Below the pieces are notes generated by a model. It ran no database searches and was not told where the DNA came from. It was given only the letters and a program-made list of their open reading frames with translations. The position numbers and the translations under genes are program-made. Positions 37,990-46,529 of a DNA stretch of 64,000 nt are shown here, one piece after another. Each line of letters starts with the position of its first letter. Position 1 is the first letter of the stretch. The DNA is from Runella salmonicolor (lineage in GTDB: Bacteria; Bacteroidota; Bacteroidia; Cytophagales; Spirosomataceae): positions 248,001 through 312,000 of the forward strand of contig NZ_JAMZEL010000001.1 of assembly GCF_024158025.1 (NCBI RefSeq), in the 5' to 3' direction.

Positions 37990-38718
37990 TTACTTATCCG
38001 CATCTGCCATGCGCTCCCGCGCCTTCGGCAATTGCCACCACGGCAGGTAAGGATAGGCATGATGCTCCAAATGGTAGCCAAAAAAATAACAACTCAAAAA
38101 CGCTTTGACGTGATTAAGCGATTGACTGCGCGCATTGAGCGGTGGATTGTGATGCTCGCCGCGATGGGGCAAATAGGTACCGAAATAAAACAACTGAAAG
38201 GTGCTCAACACCGCAGGAATCATCCAAAAAACCACCAGGTTTTCCCACGGAAACCACAGTTTCAAAATGTTGTATGTCACGGCCATCAACAGCACTTGCA
38301 ACACTGAAACGTATTCTTTGGCAAAAGCAAAAAACCACAAAAAGAAATTGGGATGCCCGTCATGATAATCGGGGTCGTCGGGCGTAGCAGCGTGGCGATG
38401 ATGTAAATGATGCTTGGATGAGAGTTGTTTGTAATTGTTAAACGCAAACAATGAGGCACTTAGAAAGCCTATCACATAGTTCAATCGCTTATTGTGAGGA
38501 GCCACCACACCATGAATGGAATCATGAGCGGTGATAAACACCCCCGTATAAAGGTGCATTTGCAGCAACACAAAGACATACACTAACGGGTCGCGAAAAT
38601 CAAGAGGATAGTGGAGCAAAAAAACCAAACTTCCAAACCATAACAACAGGACTGTGAAGGCTATCCAAAGTCCTTTTTGGCCGATTTTGGTAGGTTTGAT
38701 AACGGGAATTGAAGACAT
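37990..38718 (-). CDS. crtW: Beta-carotene ketolase CrtW-like (membrane fatty-acid hydroxylase/desaturase superfamily)
   Basis: 242 residues from ATG at 38718 (a GTG one codon earlier is in frame). The three His boxes of the superfamily are present: HDSIHG, HHLHHRH and HLEHH. The spacing and the phrases DPDYHDG, FGTYLPHR, NARSQSL and FLSCYFFGYHLEHHAYPYLPWWQLP fit CrtW ketolases better than desaturases. It would introduce 4-keto groups into carotenoids. No other carotenoid genes lie in the window, so function rests on sequence alone. Confidence 0.75.
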   Translation of the reverse strand: MSSIPVIKPTKIGQKGLWIAFTVLLLWFGSLVFLLHYPLDFRDPLVYVFVLLQMHLYTGVFITAHDSIHGVVAPHNKRLNYVIGFLSASLFAFNNYKQLSSKHHLHHRHAATPDDPDYHDGHPNFFLWFFAFAKEYVSVLQVLLMAVTYNILKLWFPWENLVVFWMIPAVLSTFQLFYFGTYLPHRGEHHNPPLNARSQSLNHVKAFLSCYFFGYHLEHHAYPYLPWWQLPKARERMADADK

Positions 38719-38781
38719 CACAAAAAGTGGTTATGCATTTTTAACGAAAACGCGGGGTCTTTTGTTCTCACACCCCCACAA

Positions 38782-39921
38782 CTACACAAACTCTTTCGGT
38801 GATTGCCCCGTAAATTTCTTAAACGCCCGGTTGAAAGTCGATTTGGAATTGAACCCGCATTCCATCGCTACCCCCAACAGCGATAAGTGTGCGTTGGAGG
38901 GGTTTTTGAGTTGGCGTTTGACTTCTTCAACGCGGTATTCATTCACAAAATCATTGAAGTTTTTGCCAAAGTTTTGATTAATGGCCGCCGAAAGCATCGA
39001 GGTATTGGTTTTGAGTTTAGTGGCCAAATCGCTCAACGAAAGTTCAGGTTCGAGGTACAGCTTTTGTTCTTTAAACAACTGCTCAATTTTCGGTTTCCAC
39101 TCCGAATAATCATTGGTCGACCCAGATGGTGGATGAGCGGGCGGGTTGGCAGGCTCCCCCACCAACGATAATCCAATGGCCTCCACTTTATTATCTTTAA
39201 AGATGAGTTTGATAGGCTGATGCTGGGCGTATCCTTTTATGCCCACATAGGCGATGATTACCACCGTGAACAAATGCCACCACCAATCCTGCTCAAAGGG
39301 CAAATCGCCCAAGGCCCAATCGGCAATAGACCAGCTCAGCTTAAACACTTCTCCCGCAATGATGAGGTAAATAAAATTACGAATCCACACAAAACTGATG
39401 GTTTCTGTGTCGGAAAACTGGGTTTCGACCCAGCGGCGGTATTCTTTGTAGAGCCACAGCGATTGATAAAAATAGTAAATATAAGAACCCCAAATGGCAA
39501 TGCTCTCCAGCCAACCCAACCAATACGCCAATTCCGAACTTCGAAAGGTGTCAATCGTTTTTTTTCCCTGCACAAAAACCACGAAATTAACCAGAAAGTA
39601 AACGGCATAAAACGAATAATGCCACAAATGTGCGGCTTTAAACCGAAAATGACGGTTGATTTGGGCTTTAAGGTAGAAGTAAATGGTAGGCGCAAAAGCC
39701 AGATGAAAGTATCGGGGAAACCCGTCAAATTTTTCCCAAAGGATATTGATTCCCGAAAAACCAAACGTGTAATCCTGAATCTCCATGGCGAGAAAGAACA
39801 TGACCCATCCTAAAAATTTATCGGAAAGCCGCTCTTCCTGCCAACCACGAAACCACAGTAAAACCGCAAATAGTAACCCTAAAAAGTATCCGAATTGTAA
39901 AGGCGTTTGATAGATTGACAT
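38782..39921 (-). CDS. AraC-family regulator with seven-helix membrane domain
   Basis: 379 residues. The N-terminal about 235 residues hold about seven hydrophobic helices (YFLGLLFAVLLWFRGW to WWWHLFTVVIIAYVGIKGY), a proline-rich linker follows (PANPPAHPPSG), and the last about 100 residues are an AraC double helix-turn-helix (LSDLATKLKTNTSMLSAAINQ; GVAMECGFNSKSTFNRAFKKFTGQSPKEF). A membrane-bound sensor-regulator is likely; ligand and targets are unknown. It lies 63 bp upstream of crtW on the same strand and may regulate it. Confidence 0.88.
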   Translation of the reverse strand: MSIYQTPLQFGYFLGLLFAVLLWFRGWQEERLSDKFLGWVMFFLAMEIQDYTFGFSGINILWEKFDGFPRYFHLAFAPTIYFYLKAQINRHFRFKAAHLWHYSFYAVYFLVNFVVFVQGKKTIDTFRSSELAYWLGWLESIAIWGSYIYYFYQSLWLYKEYRRWVETQFSDTETISFVWIRNFIYLIIAGEVFKLSWSIADWALGDLPFEQDWWWHLFTVVIIAYVGIKGYAQHQPIKLIFKDNKVEAIGLSLVGEPANPPAHPPSGSTNDYSEWKPKIEQLFKEQKLYLEPELSLSDLATKLKTNTSMLSAAINQNFGKNFNDFVNEYRVEEVKRQLKNPSNAHLSLLGVAMECGFNSKSTFNRAFKKFTGQSPKEFV

Positions 39922-39966
39922 AGAGAAAATGTGCTTTTTCTACAACCTGCTTGGCGTACTGTTTGT

Positions 39967-40647
39967 TTAATGTTTAATCCTAACAGAGCCATTGCCCATT
40001 ATTCCAGAGATGTGTTCTACTTTGCCAGGCCCAAACTGACCTACATTTCCGTTGCCCGAGCCATGCGCCGTGAGCGATATTTGCGCATGTACGTCCACAT
40101 TTCCGTTGCCGTAAGATTTTACCTTGGCAGTTTTGGCAATTAGTTTTTGGGCGTTAACATCGCCATTTCCGTCCTTTTTAATGTCGAGTTCGTCAATATT
40201 TCCTTGGAGGGTGGCGTTACCATTGCCACTATTTTCTAACCTAAAATACCGCCCTACAATACCCGCAACGTGCATACTGCTGTTGCCACGGTGCTGAATC
40301 ACAGAGGCTTCGGGCATGGTCACCTTCACTTTTATGCGTGTATCTTCCACGTAGAGTTTATTGCTGGCATTTCCTTTCAAACCAATCGTCAACACGCCCT
40401 CTTTTCCTTCTTTACCGACATACAACAACGGCTCTAAGTTTTCATCAATTTCGATTTTTATCGAGAACGTTTTGCCGATTTCCACTTCAATCTTTCCATC
40501 CAAATCTTCCAGATTAATCTTGTCAAAATCCCGAATGTCGTAACTCTTCTGAACGACTTTGCCCGTGCCCTTTAACGGCCCGCGTTGGGCTTGAACCAGT
40601 AAGCCAAGGAGACTAAAAAACACACTTACAAATACTATCTTTTTCAT
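39967..40647 (-). CDS. Secreted DUF2807 (head GIN domain) protein
   Basis: 226 residues from ATG at 40647; the longer frame adds 29 unlikely residues before the signal peptide (MKKIVFVSVFFSLLGLLVQAQ). The body is a repetitive beta-helix: short strands around GNG/GDG turns (HRGNSSMHVAG, ENSGNGNATLQGN, KKDGNGDVNAQ, SYGNGNVDVHAQ, GSGNGNVGQFG). This is the DUF2807 pattern found in many secreted Bacteroidota proteins. Function unknown. Confidence 0.85.
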   Translation of the reverse strand: MKKIVFVSVFFSLLGLLVQAQRGPLKGTGKVVQKSYDIRDFDKINLEDLDGKIEVEIGKTFSIKIEIDENLEPLLYVGKEGKEGVLTIGLKGNASNKLYVEDTRIKVKVTMPEASVIQHRGNSSMHVAGIVGRYFRLENSGNGNATLQGNIDELDIKKDGNGDVNAQKLIAKTAKVKSYGNGNVDVHAQISLTAHGSGNGNVGQFGPGKVEHISGIMGNGSVRIKH

Positions 40648-40772
40648 AAGTTTTATCTTTATACAATTGATAATAAGTTGATTACAGGCAATTCTTCGTA
40701 ACAAAAAAGGATGTTTAGGGCTGTAACCGTGCAAAATCCACCATAATACTGGTTGTGTTTTTAGAACTAAGA

Positions 40773-41126
40773 TTACTTTTTGTAACCCATCGAAAGCCCC
40801 GTATCACCTTTTACCAAAAGCTCAACCGCAACTTGTTCGTTGGATTTGTTTTCGATGCGCAACGCGGTGTTTTTGTCCAGTTTTGTCTTAATGGTTTCGT
40901 TAGGTTTTACGGTTACGGGCGAATGCTGCCCGCCGCCAATCGGTGCTTTCCAAAGTTGTACCTCGTTGGCCGATACATTTTTTAGTTTGACCGAAAACTT
41001 GCCGTGTTCGTTGTTACCCAATACAAAACTGTCCTGCGCTTTAATAGTGGTGGTAGAAGTGAGCGTCCGGCACGACGTAGTGACGAATCCCAAACTGATG
41101 ATGAATGCTGGCAGTAACTTTTTCAT
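40773..41126 (-). CDS. Small putative lipoprotein
   Basis: 117 residues: signal peptide with lipobox (MKKLLPAFIISLGFVTTSCRT, Cys19), then a single beta-sandwich-like domain (KFSVKLKNVSANEVQLWKAP ... TALRIENKSNEQVAVELLVKGD). No known family. Same strand as the DUF2807 gene, 125 bp upstream of it. Confidence 0.7.
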   Translation of the reverse strand: MKKLLPAFIISLGFVTTSCRTLTSTTTIKAQDSFVLGNNEHGKFSVKLKNVSANEVQLWKAPIGGGQHSPVTVKPNETIKTKLDKNTALRIENKSNEQVAVELLVKGDTGLSMGYKK

Positions 41127-41302
41127 GGTTTGTAAGATGGTTAGTCAATTGCTCCGTTGCGATTGATGATGCAAAAGTGGAGCAAGGCCAAACCTTCTAT
41201 GCTTCAAAACATGATTTGACACGTCTCAAATGATGATTTGAAACGTAATGTTTGCGAAAACGTCTAAAAAGCTGCATTTTCGGGGCATCAAATAGCAGAA
41301 GT

Positions 41303-41641
41303 ATGTCAAAAAAGCAACGCAGCGGCATCGTTTATTCCACCGACCCCAGCTTCCAATACAACGACGACGATTCGGACGAAGATGCCGAGACACCCACGCC
41401 CAACCAGCAGGAACTTAAAGTATGGCTTGAGCGCAAAGGCGGCGGAAAAGTAGTGACGGCCATCAAAGGATGGACGGGAAAAACGGGCGACATGGAGGAT
41501 TTGGCCAAACAGCTCAAAACCCTCTGCGGCACGGGCGGCACGGCCAAAGACCGCGAAATTTTAATTCAGGGAGATTTCAGAGACAAGATTCTGACGTGGC
41601 TGTTGGCCAAAGGCTACAAAGCAAAAAAAGCAGGAGGTTAA
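41303..41641 (+). CDS. Translation initiation factor SUI1/eIF1 family (YciH-like)
   Basis: 112 residues from ATG at 41303; a start 51 bp upstream adds a Cys-containing stretch outside the family. An acidic N-terminal tail (DDDSDEDAE) precedes the SUI1 fold: LKVWLERKGGGKVVTAIKGWTG, LAKQLKTLCGTGGTAKDREILIQGD, WLLAKGYKAKKAG. Bacterial homologues are thought to affect initiation fidelity; their role is minor or unclear. It converges on the DUF5723 gene. Confidence 0.88.
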   Translation: MSKKQRSGIVYSTDPSFQYNDDDSDEDAETPTPNQQELKVWLERKGGGKVVTAIKGWTGKTGDMEDLAKQLKTLCGTGGTAKDREILIQGDFRDKILTWLLAKGYKAKKAGG

Positions 41642-41650
41642 GCGTAGCAG

Positions 41651-43075
41651 CTATCTTTTTCTTCTTTTGGTGAGAGCTTTTTCGTTCAACTTCCATAATT
41701 GAACCCCAAAATAGGCAAGTGTGCCGCGAGGCTGTACGCTTCGGCTGACGAGCGCGCCAAAATTACTGAAACCAATATAGGCAGGCCCAAAACGTACCGA
41801 AAACCCAATTGTTGGATTTTGATTGCCGTTTATCCACGTAACTGGCAGGGTAAATTCAACATCTTCCCCTTCAAAACGCGGGGTCAACGAGAATAGCTCA
41901 GGTTGAAAAATATACGTTGGCAATGCACCCGTATTGGTCGGTTTTATCCAAGTGGCATTCACAAAAAACGACTTCGCAAACTGTACGTCAGCATCTATGT
42001 TGATGGTACGCGGAAGCTGTGTTTCATAGCCATAGTCGCGTGAATCAGACTTCCCAAAGATTGTTTCTAGGTTTTTGACCGAGTTATTCCCCAAATCAAT
42101 AATTTGTTCCTGATTGATAGTCAGCTTATTGAGCGTGCCGCTGTATTGTTTTCCCGTACTTGGGTAACTGATTTTGCCCGCATCCGTAATCGCCGCCCCG
42201 ACGCGCAAAATGTAATTGGCCCGGTCTTGAGAATGGTTTCTGATGCGCCCTAGCTCTACCGTAGCGCCCAAATCAAGCGCCGTACCCGAGCCATAATCAG
42301 CCGAAAACAAACTACCTAGCCCAAAGGCTTTTACGGGTTGAGTGTAGCCGTATTCATAATTTACATTCGATAAATCAAGTACATATTCTTCCTGATTCAG
42401 GGGACGAACTTGATAATTGGCGCTCTTGAGGTTGAGGTACACGTTTCTGGCGCCCGAAAGGCGTTTGATGGTCGCTCCCACTTTGACCCGAATCAGCCCC
42501 TCTATTCGTATGGGCATGGCTGCAAAGGTCAGTCCCGTTTCAAAAAAAGAGTGTTGATTAAACGTAAAATCCTTGAAACTCCCCGTAGAAGCCTTGGTAA
42601 GGCCATCGTCAAGGCGGTTTTTATAGCTATCAAAAATCACAGGCGGAACCCCTGACCCTTGCACAAAACCTCTCATACGTGACTGAAAACCCACGACAAG
42701 CCAATTGTTTTTCCCCAAACCCACGTAGCCCGACGGTGTTCTGAGTTCGGCAGTTACGTTGATATTTTCGCCTTGTGTTTGCGTACCAGTCAGTTTGGAT
42801 TTGCCGTACATGTCTTTTTCGGCGTAGGCATTCCTGAAAGGATGAAAGAGTGCATCCGTCCGAAAATATTTAAAGTAGCGATTGGTGATGGTCGCATTAA
42901 AAGACACCAGATTGATGTGGTACCGATAGCGCGTCCCTGCGATTGACGAAGGATTGAAGGTTGCCCGGTTGATACCCGCGTAGTTGCTACTGTGCTGACC
43001 GATAAACTCCTGAGCAAAAACCCGTTGAGAAAATACTTCAATAAATAAAAGTGTAATCAATGTCCTTAATTTCAT
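41651..43075 (-). CDS. DUF5723-family outer-membrane protein
   Basis: 474 residues from ATG at 43075 (MKLRTLITLLFIEVFSQRVFAQ); the longer frame adds 33 residues. After the signal peptide comes FIGQHSSNYAGINRATFNPSSIAGTRYRYHINLVSF, then many alternating beta strands typical of an outer-membrane barrel (for example ILRVGAAITDAGKISYPS, SFFVNATWIKP). DUF5723 is a Bacteroidota family of unknown role, similar in layout to PorV/FadL-like barrels. Confidence 0.78.
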   Translation of the reverse strand: MKLRTLITLLFIEVFSQRVFAQEFIGQHSSNYAGINRATFNPSSIAGTRYRYHINLVSFNATITNRYFKYFRTDALFHPFRNAYAEKDMYGKSKLTGTQTQGENINVTAELRTPSGYVGLGKNNWLVVGFQSRMRGFVQGSGVPPVIFDSYKNRLDDGLTKASTGSFKDFTFNQHSFFETGLTFAAMPIRIEGLIRVKVGATIKRLSGARNVYLNLKSANYQVRPLNQEEYVLDLSNVNYEYGYTQPVKAFGLGSLFSADYGSGTALDLGATVELGRIRNHSQDRANYILRVGAAITDAGKISYPSTGKQYSGTLNKLTINQEQIIDLGNNSVKNLETIFGKSDSRDYGYETQLPRTINIDADVQFAKSFFVNATWIKPTNTGALPTYIFQPELFSLTPRFEGEDVEFTLPVTWINGNQNPTIGFSVRFGPAYIGFSNFGALVSRSVQPRGTLAYFGVQLWKLNEKALTKRRKR

Positions 43076-43349
43076 ATACCGCAGTCTCAATGTAGTGTTG
43101 TGGATATAACGAAAAGTATGCCAAAAATGAGCAAAAAGCAATAAAAAATGATTCCAAAAAGTAAATAACGACATTTAATGAAGAGAGACGATGCCCTTTG
43201 GAAGGGTTATGTTGTACCATTTCGAAGGAAAAAATTAGGTCATTGATGCGTTTTTTAAAACTCTATATTCATTTTGATAATGAACGCTATATTCTTAAAT
43301 TTGAAAATACATTAAATCAACGCCACACGTTCTTTATACAACTCTTTCT

Positions 43350-44336
43350 GTGCATTTTCGAACCGAAATTTTTCTTGCTCAAAGTAACGAAAAAATCATC
43401 CTTCAAACGCCCATTTTGACGGTAGGGTCGTGTTTTGCGGAAGTGATTGGACAAAAATTGGTTGATAATAAAGTCCCTACCCTGGCTAACCCCTTCGGGA
43501 CTATTTTTAACCCGCTTTCCATCACAAAACTTCTTCGGCAGTCAATCAACCGGCAACTTACCGACGAAAATTTATACGTTGAAAATCAGGGCATTTGGTT
43601 TCATTATGACTTTCACTCTTCGTGCTGGGCTCCCACTAAAGAAGCCCTTACTACGCAGTTGACTCATCAGTTGCATCGGGTACGGGAGTGGCTCTTGAAT
43701 ACTAAGTGGTTGATTATTACCTTCGGAACGGCGTATGTTTATCGGCAGATAGCCACCCAATGTATCGTTGCCAATTGCCACAAAGTGCCCAACAAACAGT
43801 TTAGGCGCGAGCTTTTATCTATAGAGGCCATTGTAGAAGATTTCAGGGGTATTTGCTCATTACTCCGTTCAGAAAATCCTTCCATAGCGGTTATCTTGAC
43901 CGTCAGCCCCGTACGGCACACCCGCGACACCTTGCCGCTCAATGCCGTTAGTAAATCCATTTTGAGGGTTGCTTGTCATGAACTAAGCGAGACTGTGGAG
44001 AATGTCCATTACTTTCCCGCATACGAACTTTTGCTAGATGACCTGCGCGATTATCGCTTTTATAAGCCCGACCTTATTCACCCCAACGAAACTGCGGAGC
44101 AATATATTTTTCAACGGTTTTCAGAAACCTATTTTGATGATTCTCTCAAACAATTTGTCAGAGAATGGCAGAAACTAAAGCAAGAAATGGCGCACCGCCC
44201 GCTGCAACCCAACTCTGCAGCCCACAAACTATTTCTGGAAAACTTGCTAAAAAAACTGCAAAAAATAAGAACAAACGTGGGGGTAGATGATGAAATTGCT
44301 TTTGTTGAACAGCAACTCCAAGCGTTTGAAAATTAA
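43350..44336 (+). CDS. GSCFA-domain protein
   Basis: 328 residues with a GTG start (VHFRTEIFLAQ); no better ATG is available upstream. The signature VGSCFAEVIGQKL names the family (PF08885), followed by PFGTIFNPLS, FHSSCW, ITFGTAYVYR, TVSPVRHTRD and DLIHPN, which resemble the catalytic blocks of SGNH hydrolases (Ser in GSCFA, DxxH near the end). Possible acyl esterase. Its stop overlaps the stop of the convergent kinase gene (TTAA). Confidence 0.85.
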   Translation: MHFRTEIFLAQSNEKIILQTPILTVGSCFAEVIGQKLVDNKVPTLANPFGTIFNPLSITKLLRQSINRQLTDENLYVENQGIWFHYDFHSSCWAPTKEALTTQLTHQLHRVREWLLNTKWLIITFGTAYVYRQIATQCIVANCHKVPNKQFRRELLSIEAIVEDFRGICSLLRSENPSIAVILTVSPVRHTRDTLPLNAVSKSILRVACHELSETVENVHYFPAYELLLDDLRDYRFYKPDLIHPNETAEQYIFQRFSETYFDDSLKQFVREWQKLKQEMAHRPLQPNSAAHKLFLENLLKKLQKIRTNVGVDDEIAFVEQQLQAFEN

Positions 44337-45223
44337 AAAGACATAGGCCACTGCTCAACCCACCGTTTCAGCAACGTAAAGTTTTTCGGGCGCGGTACTT
44401 TCACGATAGGAACGGCTCTTCTGAGTCGAATACAATCTTCAAAATGGCGCTGTAGGGAATTCCCCTCTAACAACCGCGACGGAAGCGGAAAATGTGGAAA
44501 CAACTCCACGGGCGACTGTGTTAACTTTACCGCTCCCGCTTGTTTGGAATAAGGCCGTTGCAAAATAATGATTTGTTGAAGCGGCACAGGGTCGCGGGGG
44601 AAATTAGCAATCGGTTGTTGATACAAAAATTTATTATGCCCCTCAAAAGCGGGTTGCAATTGAGTTTTATCAAACCCTAAGTTATTCACCGTATTTTCCC
44701 AAATCTTAAGCTCCGGAAACGCGGGTAGTACGTAGGGGTTTCCTTTTTCATCGAACCAAACGGCGGTCAAATCATCACTCAATATTGGATAATCCCGCTG
44801 CGCAAACGCCGACACCGTCGTTGATTTGCCTGCTCCTGGCCGCCCGATAAAAATCGTTGCCTGCTCTCCTATTTTGACGGCGCTTCCATGAAGCAAAAAA
44901 AGATTACGTTGAAACAACACCATTCCCAAAGCTTCGCTCAACGCAAAAAGCCGAAAAACGCCTTCATCATTGGTCATTTTTTCATACTCTAACCGATTTC
45001 CTAACAGGGCTTTGAAGCGCGCAATCCCTTCCCAGTCTAGCATCGTTGTGTTGCCTACACCACCAAATTTTGCCCGTACCCCTTTTCGATAAATTTGCGT
45101 TTGAAATTGCTTTCCCGCAGAAAATCGGGCCTTTTCAATGATAATATCGGCTTTACCTTCACCCTTGGGCAATTGTAGATCAATATCGGAATCAATGGTT
45201 AATGTATACGCGCGAAAAAGCAT
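44333..45223 (-). CDS. HPr-kinase-like protein, paralogue without lasso cluster
   Basis: 296 residues from ATG at 45223 (frame opens at TTG one codon earlier). Walker A GRPGAGKST (about 127-135), preceding LLHGSAVKIG and following ILSDDLTAVWFD match HPr serine kinase-like proteins linked to peptide natural products. It is highly similar along its whole length to 49887-50783. It follows a PqqD-like gene by 49 bp. No leader peptidase, cyclase or precursor gene is found beside this pair, so it is either a remnant duplication or works on the main cluster's product or another peptide. Confidence 0.82.
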   Translation of the reverse strand: MLFRAYTLTIDSDIDLQLPKGEGKADIIIEKARFSAGKQFQTQIYRKGVRAKFGGVGNTTMLDWEGIARFKALLGNRLEYEKMTNDEGVFRLFALSEALGMVLFQRNLFLLHGSAVKIGEQATIFIGRPGAGKSTTVSAFAQRDYPILSDDLTAVWFDEKGNPYVLPAFPELKIWENTVNNLGFDKTQLQPAFEGHNKFLYQQPIANFPRDPVPLQQIIILQRPYSKQAGAVKLTQSPVELFPHFPLPSRLLEGNSLQRHFEDCIRLRRAVPIVKVPRPKNFTLLKRWVEQWPMSF

Positions 45224-45272
45224 CAAGGAATCAATTAAAGAATTAAATACAAAAAGGAAACTCCCAGTATGC

Positions 45273-45554
45273 CTAAACTATTTCCACGAGTTTTTCGTCC
45301 ATTAATTCCTTCAAAAGCGTTTTTATATCGTTTTCACACGTGGCTTCATCAATTTCAAATTCGGCTAAAACCGCTTTTTTCAACTCTTCAACGGTGGTGG
45401 GTTTCTGTTGCAACTGCTCCCAAATCAGAGTGCCTACTTCATCAAGTCCATAATATACCCCCGCATCGTGATTTAGGATAATCGTCTCATTATCAAGACT
45501 CGATGATACTTGATTGTGTGTGAGTTTAAAAGTTTGCGATAAATCAATATTCAT
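45273..45554 (-). CDS. PqqD-family peptide recognition protein (orphan copy)
   Basis: 93 residues in the PqqD fold: FKLTHNQVSSSLDNETIILNH, the strand AGVYYGLDEVGTLIWEQL and the helical C-terminus ELKKAVLAEFEIDEATCENDIKTLLKELMDEKLVEI. This is the RiPP recognition element family that binds precursor leaders. It is about 70-75 % identical by eye to the copy at 51295-51576. The upstream 286 bp (to 45840) contain no precursor-like ORF with a YxxPxL motif. Confidence 0.85.
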   Translation of the reverse strand: MNIDLSQTFKLTHNQVSSSLDNETIILNHDAGVYYGLDEVGTLIWEQLQQKPTTVEELKKAVLAEFEIDEATCENDIKTLLKELMDEKLVEIV

Positions 45555-45840
45555 GTCAACTTACGTTTTATTGCTTTCGTGTACTGTAAATCTAAGCAAT
45601 ACACTCGATTCCACGGATTGAATTTCAGATCGACACATTCATTTTTTTGTGTCAAGGAATAAAATGTATACCCTTAATAAGCGTAAAATTACCATTTTCA
45701 GCTAAAACTCCTCCTCAAATAATTTATTTCAACAAACCTACTACTATGATGACGACCGTTTAAGAACGATTTTCATCAAAATGTAAAGCGTATTTAACTG
45801 CATACTATATTTGGGTAAATGGTTATCTCCCTTATAAATC

Positions 45841-46518
45841 GTGACAAAAAATTATTGGTTACTTATTGAATTGGCGCTATTGGCAGGATGTACCTCTTCT
45901 GGGCCAACTCCCAAAGAATCTGATTACCGCTTTTTCCCTTTGGAAACTGGGCGATTTGTAGAGTACGAAGTGCAGGAAACGTCCTATGCGCTGAGCAAGC
46001 CCCCTGTAAAAATCACTTATTTTCTGAAAGAAGTTTGCGGCTCCGAACTTAAGGGGACAACGGGGCAATATCAAATCAACCGTTTTAGAAGAAACACTGT
46101 CGACCAAAATTGGTCACTAGACTCAGTGTGGACGGCCTACCTCTTGCCCGACCGCGCCGTAAAAATCGAAAATAATCGTCCCCTCTTAAAAATGATTTTT
46201 CCGCTTTTCGACGGTCTTACGTGGAACGCAAACCAATACAATACCCTACCGCCCCAAACCTGTGAAGCTCGTTTCACCAATCTGCCTTTTAGTATTAATT
46301 CCCTCACATTCTCTACCAATTTGGAGATTGTTCAACAAAAAGATTCAAGCTTGGTTTCTTTGATTAACTTCACAGAACGCTACGCACCAAACGTCGGGCT
46401 GATTTATAAAGAAAGTACCAGCCTACAATACTGTCAAAACGTCGATTGCCTAGGGAAAGGTATCATTGAATTTGGCCACCAAAAAATCCTAAAAATCAAC
46501 GCATACGGCAAAGAATAA
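45841..46518 (+). CDS. Putative lipoprotein of unknown function
   Basis: 225 residues with a GTG start. Short signal peptide with a lipobox (YWLLIELALLAGCTSS, Cys17), then a beta-rich domain starting YRFFPLETGRFVEYEVQETSYAL. No known family. It converges on the C25 peptidase gene, 11 bp between their ends. Confidence 0.65.
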   Translation: MTKNYWLLIELALLAGCTSSGPTPKESDYRFFPLETGRFVEYEVQETSYALSKPPVKITYFLKEVCGSELKGTTGQYQINRFRRNTVDQNWSLDSVWTAYLLPDRAVKIENNRPLLKMIFPLFDGLTWNANQYNTLPPQTCEARFTNLPFSINSLTFSTNLEIVQQKDSSLVSLINFTERYAPNVGLIYKESTSLQYCQNVDCLGKGIIEFGHQKILKINAYGKE

Positions 46519-46529
46519 CGCCCGCTGCG

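Noticed and set aside
43198..43419. 73-codon ORF overlapping the start of the GSCFA gene
   Set aside because: Out of frame with the recognised GSCFA domain and without features of its own.
45555..45840. Possible second lasso precursor beside the orphan PqqD/kinase pair
   Set aside because: All short minus- and plus-strand frames were inspected for a YxxPxL...T motif followed by Gly and Asp/Glu at position 7-9; none was found.
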